This document shows positions 9,993-21,600 of a stretch of 64,000 nucleotides of DNA, piece by piece; position 1 is the first letter of the stretch, and the number at the start of each line of letters is the position of its first letter. The stretch comes from Gnetum montanum (lineage: Eukaryota; Streptophyta; Gnetopsida; Gnetales; Gnetaceae): the NCBI GenBank assembly GCA_015680685.1, contig MNCI01004786.1, positions 146,002 through 210,001 on the forward strand. Reading direction: 5' to 3'. Under the pieces are notes generated by a model. That model saw nothing but the letters and a program-made list of their open reading frames with translations, ran no database searches and was not told where the DNA came from. The position numbers and the translations under genes are program-made.

Positions 9993-11720
9993 GGTAAACA
10001 AAGTAAGAAACCTCGATGAGAGAGTCGAGAACGAGGATGAGGACATTCTAGAGAATCGTGGCATAGAAGAAGGGAAAGTAGGAAACCACGTAGACATCAC
10101 AGATGCTATGAACGAAATGACCATGAAGAACCCCTACTTGCAATCGGAGCATGTTAGACATCATGGAGGCAATAAGAATACCCACAAGGCACAAAAAAGA
10201 TAGTAGGATCAAAAGAAAAGACATGAATAATATCTCACGATTTGAGGGGGGATACAACGTTGATCCTCAGAAGCACTTACAAGAATTTCATGATGCATGT
10301 GCCTTGCAGAACATTGCGAACAAGTGGCAAAAATTAAATTTGTTCCCAAGGACATTAGTAAAAGAATTGAAAATCTGGTACTGGTCCTTAGAACCAAAAT
10401 CCATTCTTAGGTGGAGTACGATGCTAGAACTATTTAATGACAAATATCAAACATACTCCCGAGTGTCCAACCTGTGAAAGAAAATCCAAGGATGGAAGCA
10501 AGGAATTCATGAACCCTTGGATGTTGCCATGGGCCGATATTATGCACTACTACATCGTTGCCCGGGCCATGGTTACTCACAGTAGGATCAACTATGCCAT
10601 CTCGTAGATGGGCTTAGGCATGAAACTAGGAGAACCCTTGGAACATATGCCCAAGGGATATTATCAGAGCTTAGGTCCCATCAGGTTCATAGATTGTTGG
10701 AGCAAGTAGCTAAGGAAGAAGGAGAGCTACATAAGAGAGAAAGTATGGAAGAGTACAACCACGATCCTTCCCTGCAAAAAAGGGGAGTGAGATTCTGTGA
10801 GGAGGAGGAAGAGTCACCACTCGAAGAGATGGTGAATAGGAAAACCTTGCCACTCCAAAAATTAACAACAGAAGTGTCAGCAAAGGTAGACCAAATGTGG
10901 GACTCCTTAGATAGTAGATTTGAAACCATCCTTAAAATCGTAGAGGAGTCTAAGGAGTGAAGTAGTGACTATGATAAAAAGAAAAAGAGGGATTTGGACC
11001 ATGCATGTAACAAAGGTAAGGGTAAAATGGCTATCACCAAAGAGGTTGTGGGTTCTGATATAGACAATGATGGTGGATGTGAGATATGTCAATATGACCA
11101 TCCTATGGGATGTTGCCTAGTAATCTCACATTTACAAGAGTCTAGGGTGTATGCACTCAACCCATGACTTAACAAACGATAGGCACCCCAAAGGTTACCT
11201 TATCCTTAAGGTAACCCAAGGTAGTTCCACCAACCCTTAACGTATTATCCAAGTGGAACTCCGCCACAACCTATTGAGCAACACCAGTAGTGGAAATACC
11301 CATTGTCATGGGGGATGCCACCATCGAGGCAACAATACCCTTACCGGCAACCAGATCCATATGGCTATTATGTGCAGCAACCAATCTCTTCAAGTGACTC
11401 TGTTGGTCACATGACACCACAATGTCACTACCAAGCTCGGGAGTATTATAGGACTCCTTCTCCTGGGAGAGATAACCCACAAGCATACCATCCTCCAAAC
11501 CCATCTGCAACTCTCACACCAATAGCTCCACTACCACCCACTCCAGCAATGCAAGAGGAACTCCCCATCCAACCGCAGCAACATAATGCTACGAGAGCTA
11601 TAAACCTTCAACCTGCTGCTAGTTGTGACAACTGTACAAAGATAAGACCTTTCTTCAAAACCAACAGTCCAACCAAGCTCTCACAACCACAAGTGGTTGA
11701 GCCTCTGAATGCTTCTCCAT
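9993..11720 (+). pseudogene. gag of element B, continuation (capsid core and zinc knuckle)
   Basis: Continues the type I gag that breaks at 3384. The capsid core runs from about 10222 (DMNNISRFEGGYNVD) through WYWSLEPKSILRW and CPGHGYSQ. A coiled, charged region follows (10694-10960), then a variant zinc knuckle CEICQYDHPMGCC at 11078-11116 and a Gln/Pro/Tyr-rich tail. Stops and small frameshifts are scattered through it. The frame is interrupted at 11720 by a solo LTR and resumes after 12722 in the protease-proximal region (ASP|SNKASELPS). Confidence 0.8.
11716..11720. other. Target-site duplication TCCAT, left copy (solo LTR)
   Basis: TCCAT precedes TGATGA at 11721 and recurs at 12718-12722 right after TCATCA. 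Removing the LTR and one copy joins the gag/pro reading frame. Confidence 0.9.
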
Positions 11721-12717
11721 TGATGAGACGGAATTCGCATGAGCTGCGATATCGCATCCCATGCGATATCATGTACGCGATATCATGTCGTCCCCTACAA
11801 TATTGCGTACACGATATCGTGGTCCACTTCCATATCTATAAATAAGAGGTGGCACTTCCCTTATTCATCATCCTAGGCTAGAAGTAGGGAAACTCTGGCA
11901 GATTGATCACTCCAGAGATAGAATATTTTCCATGTTCCTGTAGTAGGAGTCCCCAGGTGAACGGATCTTTATTCGAGCAACATTGTACCTGAAAGCAAGT
12001 TGTGTACGAAAATAAAGATGAGCTTTGTGGATAAACCTTGCAGTGCATGGAATAGGATTTTATTACTTGTTATTTATTACATTTTATTTCCTACCTGTTA
12101 TTTATTACCTTGCAGTAGCACGACATGAGTACGACTTGATTACGAGCATTTATGGATGTGTACGGCTAATCAAGGAATCGGCTGCTCATCATGATTATAT
12201 TCTCTTACCCTCAACTCCTAGAATGTGGAATGAGTACGACTTGATTACAAGCATTTACGGATGTGTACGACTAATCAAGGAATCGGCTGCTCATTACACT
12301 TAGGCTAGTTAAGTGCCTCAGTACGACAACTTCGAGCACATGCGTTACGCATGGTGATCCCAGTAACGATTAGCGTTTGGTAGCAGCGGTTGCATAGTTC
12401 AGGGTGTGTACGGTAAGTGGGAACAGATGCTAACACTAGTTAATTTAGAGTTAGTCATTAGTTAGAGTTAGCTAGTTTCTCAACCCTTCACCTCGATAAC
12501 ATAGGAGAAAAACACATAAAAGACTATAAAAATCATATACCTCAGACTTACTTAACCATACACCATGACAACTACAAGTAAGTCTAGGAAGACAATGAAT
12601 GATTAACCCCAAGTGTTCCATGGGGCGTGTAGGCATTTAGTCTGCGGAGCTCAACCAGATCGTGCGTGCTACGCTCGTTTCGTATGGTTGAGTGTAGGGG
12701 TACCTCGCCACTCATCA
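11721..12717 (+). repeat. Solo LTR inserted in the gag-pro region of element B
   Basis: 997 bp, TGATGA...TCATCA, flanked by TCCAT target duplications and by no PBS or PPT, so it is what remains after recombination between two LTRs of a full insertion. The U3 has a cluster of GATATCGC-type palindromes (11745-11825) just before the TATA box at 11837-11844. Poly(A) signal 12011-12017. Two ~68-bp near-identical segments (about 12122-12189 and 12230-12297) form an internal duplication. Confidence 0.92.
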
Positions 12718-12722
12718 TCCAT
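12718..12722. other. Target-site duplication TCCAT, right copy (solo LTR)
   Basis: Perfect partner of 11716-11720. Confidence 0.9.
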
Positions 12723-13530
12723 CAAATAAGGCTTCAGAGCTCCCTTCAAACCAAAAATAGAGCTCATTCCACATGATTATGTTAACGCATGCCATTACTA
12801 ACTGGATTAAGGTGGGCCACCTTCCCAAGAAATTCTCTGATCCTAAAAGTCCTTTAATCTATCTCCAAGTCGTTGGGAATGAACCTCGTAAAGATCTTCT
12901 CGACTCAGGTTCCGAAGTCAACTTAATATCACAAGAGATGTATAAAGCCTAGAACCTGCCTTCACTAAAGAAGAGCAATATTCTCTTAGAGTTGGCTAAC
13001 CAGTCCATCACTGTTCCCTTGGGACTGGTGGATGATATCGTTACCACTGTGTGTGTGGGTGGTCATACCCAGCTAATTTCATAGTGATCAAAGTAAACAA
13101 TGACAAAGGGGACTTCCCAATAATAATGGGAAGGGCATGGCTAAGTACCATAAACGCATGCCTAGGAATCTGCGATCTTTCCCTAAAAATATCTAAGGAA
13201 AACACTTTTGGGAAGATCGAGAGGAAGAAAGTTCCATGCATCACATACAGTGATACCGAGGTTGATAGCGTACAAGGATGTTCAGCATTTCCTACATGCA
13301 ACCGATGTGCCCAGGAAGTTAACATACAAAAGTACCTGTATGTAGCAACCACACAATAAGAAAACACCTAGTAGTTGATAGCTGATCAGGAGAGAAACTC
13401 ACCAACATGCATGGAACTAGCTGGGGGAACAACTTGCACCTACGACAAAAGCATAGATACACTGGAGCAAGAGTGCCACCAACTTCCAACCCTTAACTTG
13501 AAACCATCAATTAGGGGAAGTTGGAAATTT
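12723..13530 (+). pseudogene. Retropepsin-like aspartic protease of element B
   Basis: Aspartic protease that would cleave the retrotransposon polyprotein. The active-site motif LLDSGSEVNLI lies at about 12896-12928 with the catalytic Asp codon at 12902-12904. Downstream blocks SITVPLGLVDDIVTTV, WSYPANFIVIKV and PIIMGRAWLSTINA are conserved in F and G. An in-frame stop (KA*NLP near 12950) and a one-base insertion in a TG run near 13045 break the frame. Of the three readable copies here, only this one keeps the D-[ST]-G triplet. Confidence 0.75.
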
Positions 13531-13710
13531 TTAAAAACTTCAAACAAACGCTCTGATAAGAGAATGCTAGTCAGTGTGCAACGGACCAAACCTTACCATG
13601 AATCTAGAATGGTCAATGCACATAGCACATTAAAGAAAGGACGACCTCGCTCATTATTTTGGATCTTCCCCTTTCAACTTAGTCATGGGGGAGATGGCCA
13701 CCTATGCTGA
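13531..13710 (+). pseudogene. Deletion scar: protease tail joined to end of pol
   Basis: Protease linker sequence (IDTLEQECHQLPTLN at ~13454) runs within ~150 bp into the extreme 3' end of pol, marked by TTAGTCATGGGGGAGATGG at 13679-13697. In element G the same two markers are about 2.9 kb apart (52450 and 55399). RT, RNase H and integrase are therefore deleted here. Confidence 0.7.
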
Positions 13711-15057
13711 TCAATCAAGGCCCTCTATTCCTTTTTAAATTTTTTGTTTTCCACATTTTTGTTTTACACATTTTTGTTTTACAAATTTCTTTAACTTTTC
13801 TTGTTTTTTTTTTTGCAACATCGTTCATACTTTTTCTTTTATTTGTGTGTGTGTCTGTGTGTTTATCCGTTTTGTTAAGTTTTTCACCCAATAAGTGCTC
13901 CTAATGATAGTATGAACTGTATTCTATTGGTTGCTAATGTCTGGTTTTTACCTTTAAGTCATAATGTTGATACTAAGGTATGGTTCTTTTGATATAACAG
14001 GCAATGAGTCCACATCATCCATGCATCCATAAATTTCTATGGTCTCTCTTGGCTTGGACCTGTACAATCCCTTTTCTTAAATAATAAGAACTATCAATGA
14101 ATCGGTGACTGGGCATTTCTCAAACTAAGGAAGGACTCAAGGATTGAAAAGGGTGTGACTTCAAGGGGACTTGATGCATTTGTGTTGGCCATTCTCTTGG
14201 GTGCTTGGATGTTTTTCTTCTTGAGTTTTTCTTACCATTTTGACGTTGCCCTATTATCGGGAAGCTGAGCGAATAAAAATAAAAATAATAAGTCTTTGCA
14301 TGATGTGGTTCTGATGCACAAAAAAAAAAGAACAGTGAGAATTCAAAGCACACCCCTTAGATGAAATAATCACCTAGGTTACAAGCACTGGTTATGGAAC
14401 TAAATGAGCATGTTCCCTCTAACTAAGGTCCTTCCTCCTCGATTCCTACTTTCTCCTTTCTTGTTTCGTTAGAATGGTGGTGACTCTTTGACGGAGGCAT
14501 TCATGTTCTTTCAGGTGGATGGATTGGCCGAATGTATTAATGCAAAGTCACTGGATGTGGTTTTTTTGAGCCTGAATTTGAAATGAGATCACTAAGTCAC
14601 ATTAACCATTAATACATAAGGGGCTGTACACCACCTTGTTCTTGAGACTCCATTCCATTCTCTTCTTTCCATCATTCTTCCTCCATTGTTCACCTCATTG
14701 TCAGTTGTATCAATAGTCTATATTTTGGTTGATGCATTGTTTTATTTTTAATAAACTCTTGTGGTTAAGACTTTAACTCTTGCTTCCAAATGACATTCCC
14801 AGAGCCTATGGACTCTTTGAATGTCGGAATGTCAGGGCATTAAGAGCATGAGCCTGCTTTGGGGAGGACCCACTAGCATTCCTATTTGGTACATCAGTTA
14901 ATTTCTTTCCCTTAAACATTTTTGCAATTAATTTCTATTTTTGTTCATTTCCATCTCTGACATCTATTTCATCAACATTACAATTGTCTCTTTTTCTCCA
15001 TCTTTCTTATTCCTTATCTTTCTCCATTCTCTTACTACCACAAGTTCGCTCGTAGTC
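13711..15057 (+). other. Inter-ORF region of element B
   Basis: No gene. T-rich opening, then boxes shared with the other elements: GGCAATGAGTCCACATC (14000-14021), GGTGTGACTTCAAGGGG (14152-14172) and TTTGGGGAGGACCCACT (14852-14874). No clear U3-like promoter or MAPK-type ORF3 start is visible. Confidence 0.65.
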
Positions 15058-15555
15058 ATGGGGGTCCTGGTCCAATTTTTTCAATTTTCTCCTAACCCCT
15101 ACACCTTGGGTAGTCACCAATATTATATCTCCAGAATCTACATCAGCCATATCACAACTCAGCTAATGGACCTTACGCTAAGGCAAGGTATCAATTACAT
15201 TGTGATTCATTTACCCTTGCTAATACAAGACTGTGTTGTGTGTGCAAATGGTAATCATACACTAACAGATTGGATCTGGAGGGAACATTTGGAATGGACC
15301 GATGCTGAAGCAATTATGCAAGGAACAAGATTGATGGCACACTTATGGATGGATAACGAAAGATGCAATCTTGGTGTGGAAGCAACAGATTCCTTCTTCT
15401 CTTTCTCTCTCTTCTCTCTCTTCTTTCTTCTCTCTCAGCTACTAAATAAGGTTGGATGTCAAATGTGTATAGTATTCACTCTTGTTGTCATAAACACTAA
15501 TTTTGTCATGTATTATAATGATGATATGTTCACATGTCATCCCATTCACCATTAG
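15058..15555 (+). CDS. Unrecognised open reading frame where ORF3 should be
   Basis: An uninterrupted frame of 165 codons from the ATG at 15058 (MGVLVQFFQFSPNPY) to TAG 15553-15555, unusual among heavily broken neighbours. It contains CVVCANGNHTLTDWIW, then EHLEWTDAEAIMQG, then a Phe/Ser/Leu-rich segment encoded by a pyrimidine-rich tract (15391-15438) that looks like a splice acceptor or an expanded microsatellite. It occupies the ORF3 position but does not start MAPK and I cannot align it by eye to ORF3 of E, F or G. It could be a chance frame. I assign no function. Confidence 0.3.
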   Translation: MGVLVQFFQFSPNPYTLGSHQYYISRIYISHITTQLMDLTLRQGINYIVIHLPLLIQDCVVCANGNHTLTDWIWREHLEWTDAEAIMQGTRLMAHLWMDNERCNLGVEATDSFFSFSLFSLFFLLSQLLNKVGCQMCIVFTLVVINTNFVMYYNDDMFTCHPIHH

Positions 15556-15621
15556 TATCATTCAAGTCAATAATATCATACCTTTCCAATATTTTGTAAG
15601 GAACTCGAGGACAAGTTTTCA

Positions 15622-15637
15622 TTTAGTCATGGGGGTA
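15622..15637 (+). other. Polypurine tract of element B
   Basis: TTAGTCATGGGGGTA directly before the LTR start TGATGA, with the conserved lead-in AACTCGAGGACAAGTTTTC. It primes plus-strand DNA synthesis in LTR retrotransposons. Confidence 0.75.
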
Positions 15638-16430
15638 TGATGAGCCGCGATATCGCGTACACAATATCGCGTCTGCCCCTGTGATATCGCGGCCCACCGC
15701 AAGTTCTATAAATAAGAGGCATCTTTCCCTTGTTCAATCACCTAGACTTAGACCATTAGCCAAACTATAGTAGTTTTACCATTCCAGAGTTGGAATAATT
15801 TCCATGTGCCCACAGTAGGAGTCTCAAAGTGAACAGATCTTTATTCGAGCAAATTGTACCTGAGCACACATTTGTGTATGGCAATAAAGAAGAACTTTCT
15901 GATAAACCTTGTAGCATGTGGACTAAGCTAAATAGGATTTAATTATTGTTAAATGTTTAAATTATTTAATAGATAATTAATCTTTCTCAACCCTTGACTC
16001 TCCTAGTTAAGTGCATTTAGTACAACCACTTCGAGCACGTGTGCAAAGCTTGGTAACCCAGTAACGAGTAGCGTTTGGTAATCCTAGTAGTGTTGCACTG
16101 GTTCAGGGTGTGTATAGTAAGTGGGAACGGATACTGGTGCTAGGATGATTAGAACTTAGTTAGTGAATAGTTAATGAAAGTTAACCAATTAGTTCTCTTC
16201 ACCTTTCCCATTAGCATAGGACATTAAAAAGATAAAAGATATAGAAATCACATGCCTCAAGCTTACTTAAACATATAACTGTCACAATACAAGTTTGGGA
16301 AGATAGCAATTGATTAACCTTAAGTGTTCCATTAGGGCATGTAAGCACTTAATCCTTGGAGTTCGACCAGATCGCGCGTGAGACGCTCGTATTCGTATGG
16401 TTGAGTGTAGGGGCACCTCACCACTCATCA
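15638..16430 (+). repeat. 3' LTR of element B
   Basis: 793 bp, TGATGA...TCATCA. U3 starts with CGCGATATCGCG-type palindromes (15644-15695), then TATA box 15707-15714 and poly(A) signal AATAAAG 15883-15889. The sequence to the right is the U3 end of a minus-strand LTR of another family, so B inserted there. Confidence 0.9.
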
Positions 16431-16645
16431 AAAATAAACTAACAAAACTTATCTATATCTTCATATAAAATCTATCAAAATCTATATCCAAACCGTGCAC
16501 CCAACTATTTTATTCATAGGCTAGCACAGATGAGGTAATATCAGATCCTTGACATTAGAGGTTGTGCCTCGATATCAGATACCCGATAACGCAGCTTTGA
16601 TATTAGATATCTAATATTGAAGCCCTACCAAAACATGACTCATCA
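16431..16645 (-). repeat. 3' LTR of element E, U3 fragment
   Basis: Closely matches 37880-38098 of E's 5' LTR (shared AACTAACAAAACTT, CTATATCCAAA, ATAGGCTAGCA, CCCTACCAAAAC). Starts TGATGAGTCATGTTTTGG on the minus strand and is cut at 16430 by element B. Confidence 0.85.
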
Positions 16646-16849
16646 TACCTCCATGAATGAATTAAAACTCATCCTTTAGTTCTACAAAATGAGGAACAAG
16701 TTCTTTACAAAATATTAGGAAGGTATGGGATTATTGATTAGCTTTGACAAACACACAAACTGACTCTTTCATGCTATAGTGGTGTTTTACAAAAAAAATG
16801 GACACAACATGAAAAAACCACAAAATTGGGGAAGCTATGTAGTTCCCAG

Positions 16850-19532
16850 AGGTGGTGACTCTTCCATTGGTCACTTCCCTTTATTGCCAGGCTTTTGAAA
16901 TTTATAATGATCTAGGAATGCTTGCAACTTCTCCTCCTCTGTTCTTAGGTCATGCATTGTCGAGGCTGATGATCCAATGTGTGCTAGAGTTGGTACATCC
17001 CACAAACATTGTATTTGCGAGAACATTTGATTGGCTTTCACATATCACATTGTAAACTACCTCTATTCCTCCACAAAAGCCCTTTCCTTTTCTCTTAATT
17101 CATGATAATCTACTAGTCTCCTAGTTAGATCTAAAGCTACATCTCTTTGCCCATGGTAGCAAGCCTTAATTGTTTCTAGTTCCAAGTTTTCCACGTGAAG
17201 TTTTTGTAGAACATATTTCATATCTACAAACTCTTTCTCATATAAATAATATGTGGCTACTACTTGTTGTTCCAATTCATTTCTAGGTTGACCTACTACT
17301 AACATGGCAAGGTTAGCAAAATGAAGGTTAGCTAATGCCATCTTCAAATTCTCAGTTTATAGGTCCTTATTTTCACTTCTTCTTGGTGGACCAGGGCATA
17401 GCTATCCAAGATGAACTACCAATTAGGGTTTTGCATTGACATGGAATTGATTCAAGCCTTTTCCATCTAGATTTCATTTTCATTGATTTACTTGTACATG
17501 CCAATCTAGTCCTGAAAGTGCTCTTTCAACTTCTTCTAATTTTTTGCCTCATTCTTCCATGCACTTATCTCAATTGTAGACTTTTGATGTATAATGTGTA
17601 CCTCCTCCATTGAAAGGGTTTGGTTCTCTCTGGTCAATCTACTTATATCCTAGTTGATACTCATAAGTTGCTCCCTCAACTGGTGGATACTCTCCTCTAA
17701 GATGTTTTTCTACTTTTCAATGATGATCAATCTTATGTTGTTAGTAAAAAGCTACATGTTTTCCTCCTAGGTAGCAATCAATGCCTTTGCGTGAGCATAC
17801 ACTTGAACATCATTGGCTGAGGTATTCCAAACTGATTTCTCCTTTTCTTGTTGAATTGCATTATTATACTCAATTAATTAGCCTAGTTGCTTTGTTTGAA
17901 ACTACTCCAACTGGTTAGGCACAATGAATTAGAAAGGATACCTTCTTTCAATCCTTAGGATGATGAGCTCTTGTTGCAATTAGTGTACCTCTACTTTTGC
18001 ATTCTTTGCCCTAGTCTCTACCACAACCAATTTTCTTTTAGTGGCTATGAGATCAAATTGAATTGTAGTGACATCATTGGGAATGTTGAAGAGGGTTGTC
18101 ATGACCTACCCAGTCTACAGTAATCTATTGAGCATATCCTCAAGAGTTGTAGGAGTCATCAAAGTCCTAGCTAACATTTATGCATCTTTGGTTCCAGTTA
18201 AGTCCACTGGGAGTAAAATATACACATTAAAGGATTCTTTAATGTGATCTATTATAACTTATGTTACACCTACCACATCTTGGTGTTACATGACCATGAC
18301 TACGGCACCTTCTCTAATTTTGAACACCACTTGAAAAGATTTGGCATTCCCAAAGATCTACTACAACCACTAGGCTTCTTCTTCTAATTACAAAGAGATC
18401 TATCCCCTTTATGGATCAACAAAGATTGTGGGCTAAACAGTGGCATCAATGACTTGGAACAGGTTGGATTTGTCCCTACTTCCCCAGTTGAGAGTTTTAG
18501 CAATTTTCTGTAGATGGCTCATTGTGGGTCTATAATCCTATAGAAATGGTGATGGGACTTGTATCTCTCACCATTGCTCTGGTTCTTGTTCTTACTCTTT
18601 ACCAAGGTCTTTCCTTGGTGCTACTAGTTTGAGAAACTTAGAGAATGAAGCATTTTGGGCCCTCCTGGGAACATCATTAGTGTAACCTAGGATTCTGACT
18701 CGCATGCATAGCTTTCTAATTAGGCAAGGGAATGGAAGTGTTAGCTTCCCTACCTTTCTTTCCTCAAACTACAATTGAATTTCCATTAAGTACAGTTGGA
18801 CAAGGTTGGTGTTGCATTTTCCCATCAGGATTTCACTTCCTCTAGCTATGTATGTTGGTATCCTATTTAGCCCTTTAGCAGGGAAGAGGTGGTATGTGTT
18901 GATTTTAAAATAAATTCTCTCTTCTAGAGTCAACTCATTGTATATTTTTTCTTCTTGTTATATGCCCATTTCAGCCATAGCTTCCTTATTTCTATGTTAG
19001 ACCTTGTGGACAAGTGTGCTACCTTGGCCCCCACATTAGGTATGTTCAAAGCCTCTACAATGGCCTTGATTAAGAAAGAAATAGAGATTCTTTTAATGTT
19101 GATGGGGGTGTCCTCCTTATTGTGCCAAACTTAGTACATCTCACTAAGGTACTATTCACCATTTTTAGAAAGAATGTGCCATAAAGGTGATGCCTAAAGC
19201 TAACTTTTGACTACCTTAGGGACAAATTCCATGAATGGCTTGAAGATCATTTCCACAATGACCATGGTTAACATGGATCACTCTTGGACTACTTGGAGGC
19301 ATTCTTGGAATAATCTGAGGCATTGTCCCTGCACTTGAGCCTCTAGTCCTACAACCTCTGCCTAGATTAACTACCCTGTAATAGGGGCCTCTTGATGAAT
19401 GCTAAATGATTGGGCCTCTTGTTCTTCATGCACAGCTAGTGGGCCTTGTTTTCTTAGTTAGCCTCTGCCACCTCTCAAGCATTTTCTTACACCTTGCAAA
19501 GGTCCTTCTTGTCCTCCTCTTTTTGGGGCCAT
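16850..19532 (-). pseudogene. ORF3 of element E (MAPK... coiled-coil protein), decayed
   Basis: Starts at the ATG at 19532 (MAPKRGGQEGPLQGV), right after AATTGCAA, which may be a mutated acceptor. Roughly 890 codons with many stops. The N-terminal third aligns with F and G (FKPFMEFVPKVV...ASPLWHI versus FGPFLEKA...ASPMWPI). The C-terminal half is coiled-coil-like (17063-17347: LEQQVVATYYLYEKEF, then LHVENLELETIKACY). ORF3 lies where the so-called env-like ORF lies in Athila elements, but no membrane segment is visible, so I do not call it an envelope. Function unknown. Confidence 0.65.
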
Positions 19533-21600
19533 TTGCAATTAATCAAGGATTATGGGTTACTAGGGTGTTTTTTTCATTTATGATCAATAAGTTTATACCT
19601 TACTCATATCCTTAGTTCCATTAAGTTCTTAGTTCATAAGATTGCAAAGTTAGAAAAATTTCAAGAAAAATACCCAACAACTGTTATCTTCTTGTATGAC
19701 CCTTTGCAATTAACTTCTTTTCCCTTTTTTATGGCTTATAATGATGATTATGATTTCTTAGGTGAGATAATTAAAGGTTCTAACATAGATACAACTGATT
19801 TTTCATTAAAATACTTAAGTATTTTAGCATTCTTACCCTTATAATATCTTCCAAGCAATAGAAAATTTTGAAAAATGGACATAAGTTTTCCACACAAGCA
19901 CCCCTCAACGAAATTGAACACTTTGAGATCAAATAGATTTAAAGACCATAGAAATCAGAGTGATATGGAGTAAGATATTGTGTATGGAAGTTGGATGCTC
20001 AGAGCTCTTGGTTGAGAGAGAAAAATGCAAAAACTCCCCTAGCAACAATTGATGAGAATGAATTTTAAAGCATTGTGAGGATCCTATTTATAGGTTTTTG
20101 TGGACCCAACATCGAATAGCCGATATCAACTCCCACCCAATATCGAGGGTCTTAAAAGTGGATTTTAAAGGGTCATTCAGCATAGAAAATGAAGCTTTGT
20201 GATTGGTTGGAAGGTTTCATGTAGAGTTCAAAGTTCTAGGGTAAGTGAGAATTCATATTTAGACATCAATAATGTTGAAAAATGGAATCATAGGAATTAA
20301 AAGCTTTGTAGATGTAAAAAAAAGGTATTGAATCCATGATGTAGAATAGATAGGTTGTATGATAAGGGAAGGTTTGAAATTGACATTTATGCACTTAGAA
20401 GGTTCAAGATGATGTGGTTGTATTAAACAAGAACAAGTTACAAAAGTTATACGAGTGGATCCTTCCCAAAGTAGGCTCTAGTCCTTAATGCCCTTATATA
20501 ACCACACTTAAAAATGTTTGTAGGCACTAAAAGGGTTGAATGCAATGCATACCTGTTGAGAAAAACACACATGCTAGAACCACCAATTTGAGAAAATAAC
20601 ACTGTTACACAAAACCATAAGTTATGATCATAAGGATAGTGAGATGAGATGGATTTTAGAAAGGATTGTAGAAATTGGGATGTGAGGTGCCTTACCATAG
20701 GCATAATGAGTTCTTATGTGTTATTAATGATTAAAGTAATCATTGGCCTTTCTTTCCAAGATTCAAACTAAGTCCAAAACATTTTCTAGTGACATCATAT
20801 TATTTTATCTTTTTGATTGACAACCATAAGACTACCATCATTGCAAGGAGTAGCATCACTTGGCATTTTGTCCAAGGAAGGAGTTCATTCATGACACTTC
20901 TTTCTCTCTCTCCTTTTTTTCTCTTTTTTTTTTCTAATTTCTGAGAAGTCACCAATCTTCAAGCATGGGTACATGTCTTTCCAGTGGAAACCTTAGAAAT
21001 GTATTCTGTGATCTTTCATTTTATTTGTATCTATGTCAACCTTACTAAAGGACTACCTTTAGGCATGGGTAACATCTCTTTCTAGTGACATGGTAAGGAA
21101 TCACTTATTTTACTCTTACTCCCATTTTTCATTAAATCTACAAGGATATAAGTACAACCTTGGTAGCATGATAGAACATATAGTAGTGCTAAAAGAGATT
21201 CCACAAATTCCCTTGATATCACACCCTTCACATTCCCACTTGGTTCTTCACTTTTCTATCCAGGCACAATGATTACAAGTTTATTCTTAGTTTGATAATG
21301 AAAAAAAGTATCATTATGACCATGCTAAGAACTTCTTATTAATGGGATGGATGGATGGATGGATGATGTGGCCTCACTATCCAGATAATCAATTCCTCAT
21401 GACTTTGACAACATAGAGAAAACCTCACCTCAATGGGCTACTCGGTGTTGTGTTATTCACAAACGAGATTACTAACAAAGGAAATGAAAACAAAGTGTGG
21501 AAAAGGTTAAAAAAATGGGAAAAATTTGTATCAAGAAATGAGAAAATAAAAAAATTTGTAAAACAAAAACATGGAAAACACTTATTAATTCTTGATTTTT
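19533..21600 (-). other. Inter-ORF region of element E with an internal promoter module
   Basis: No gene. On the minus strand, from pol end towards ORF3: box GGATGATGTGGCCTCACT (21361-21382), box GGTGTGATATCAAGGGAA (21227-21206), box TACTTTGGGAAGGATCCACT (20476-20452), then GATATTGGG / GATATCGGC palindromic repeats (20150-20100) and a TATA box TATAAATA at 20092-20085, 553 bp before the ORF3 ATG. Also holds a GGAT tetranucleotide run (21348-21364). Confidence 0.6.

Larger units (their letters stand above)
2021..16430 (+). mobile_element. Element B: Athila-like retrotransposon, nested and pol-deleted
   Basis: Plus-strand element in pieces: truncated 5' LTR 2021-2485, PBS 2486-2505, gag N-terminus 2632-3384, insertion of element C (3385-9987), gag continuation 9993-11720, solo-LTR insertion 11721-12717, protease 12723-13530, a deletion removing RT, RNase H and nearly all integrase, inter-ORF region 13711-15057, unrecognised ORF 15058-15555, polypurine tract 15622-15637 and 3' LTR 15638-16430. 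The two halves are joined by C's ATAAG target duplication. B sits in the 3' LTR of element E: the sequence right of 16430 resumes E's LTR. Confidence 0.85.

Noticed and set aside
14941-15057. 5' extension of the open frame at 15058
   Set aside because: It has no ATG and is low-complexity Phe/Ser/Leu sequence; I start the ORF at the first ATG.
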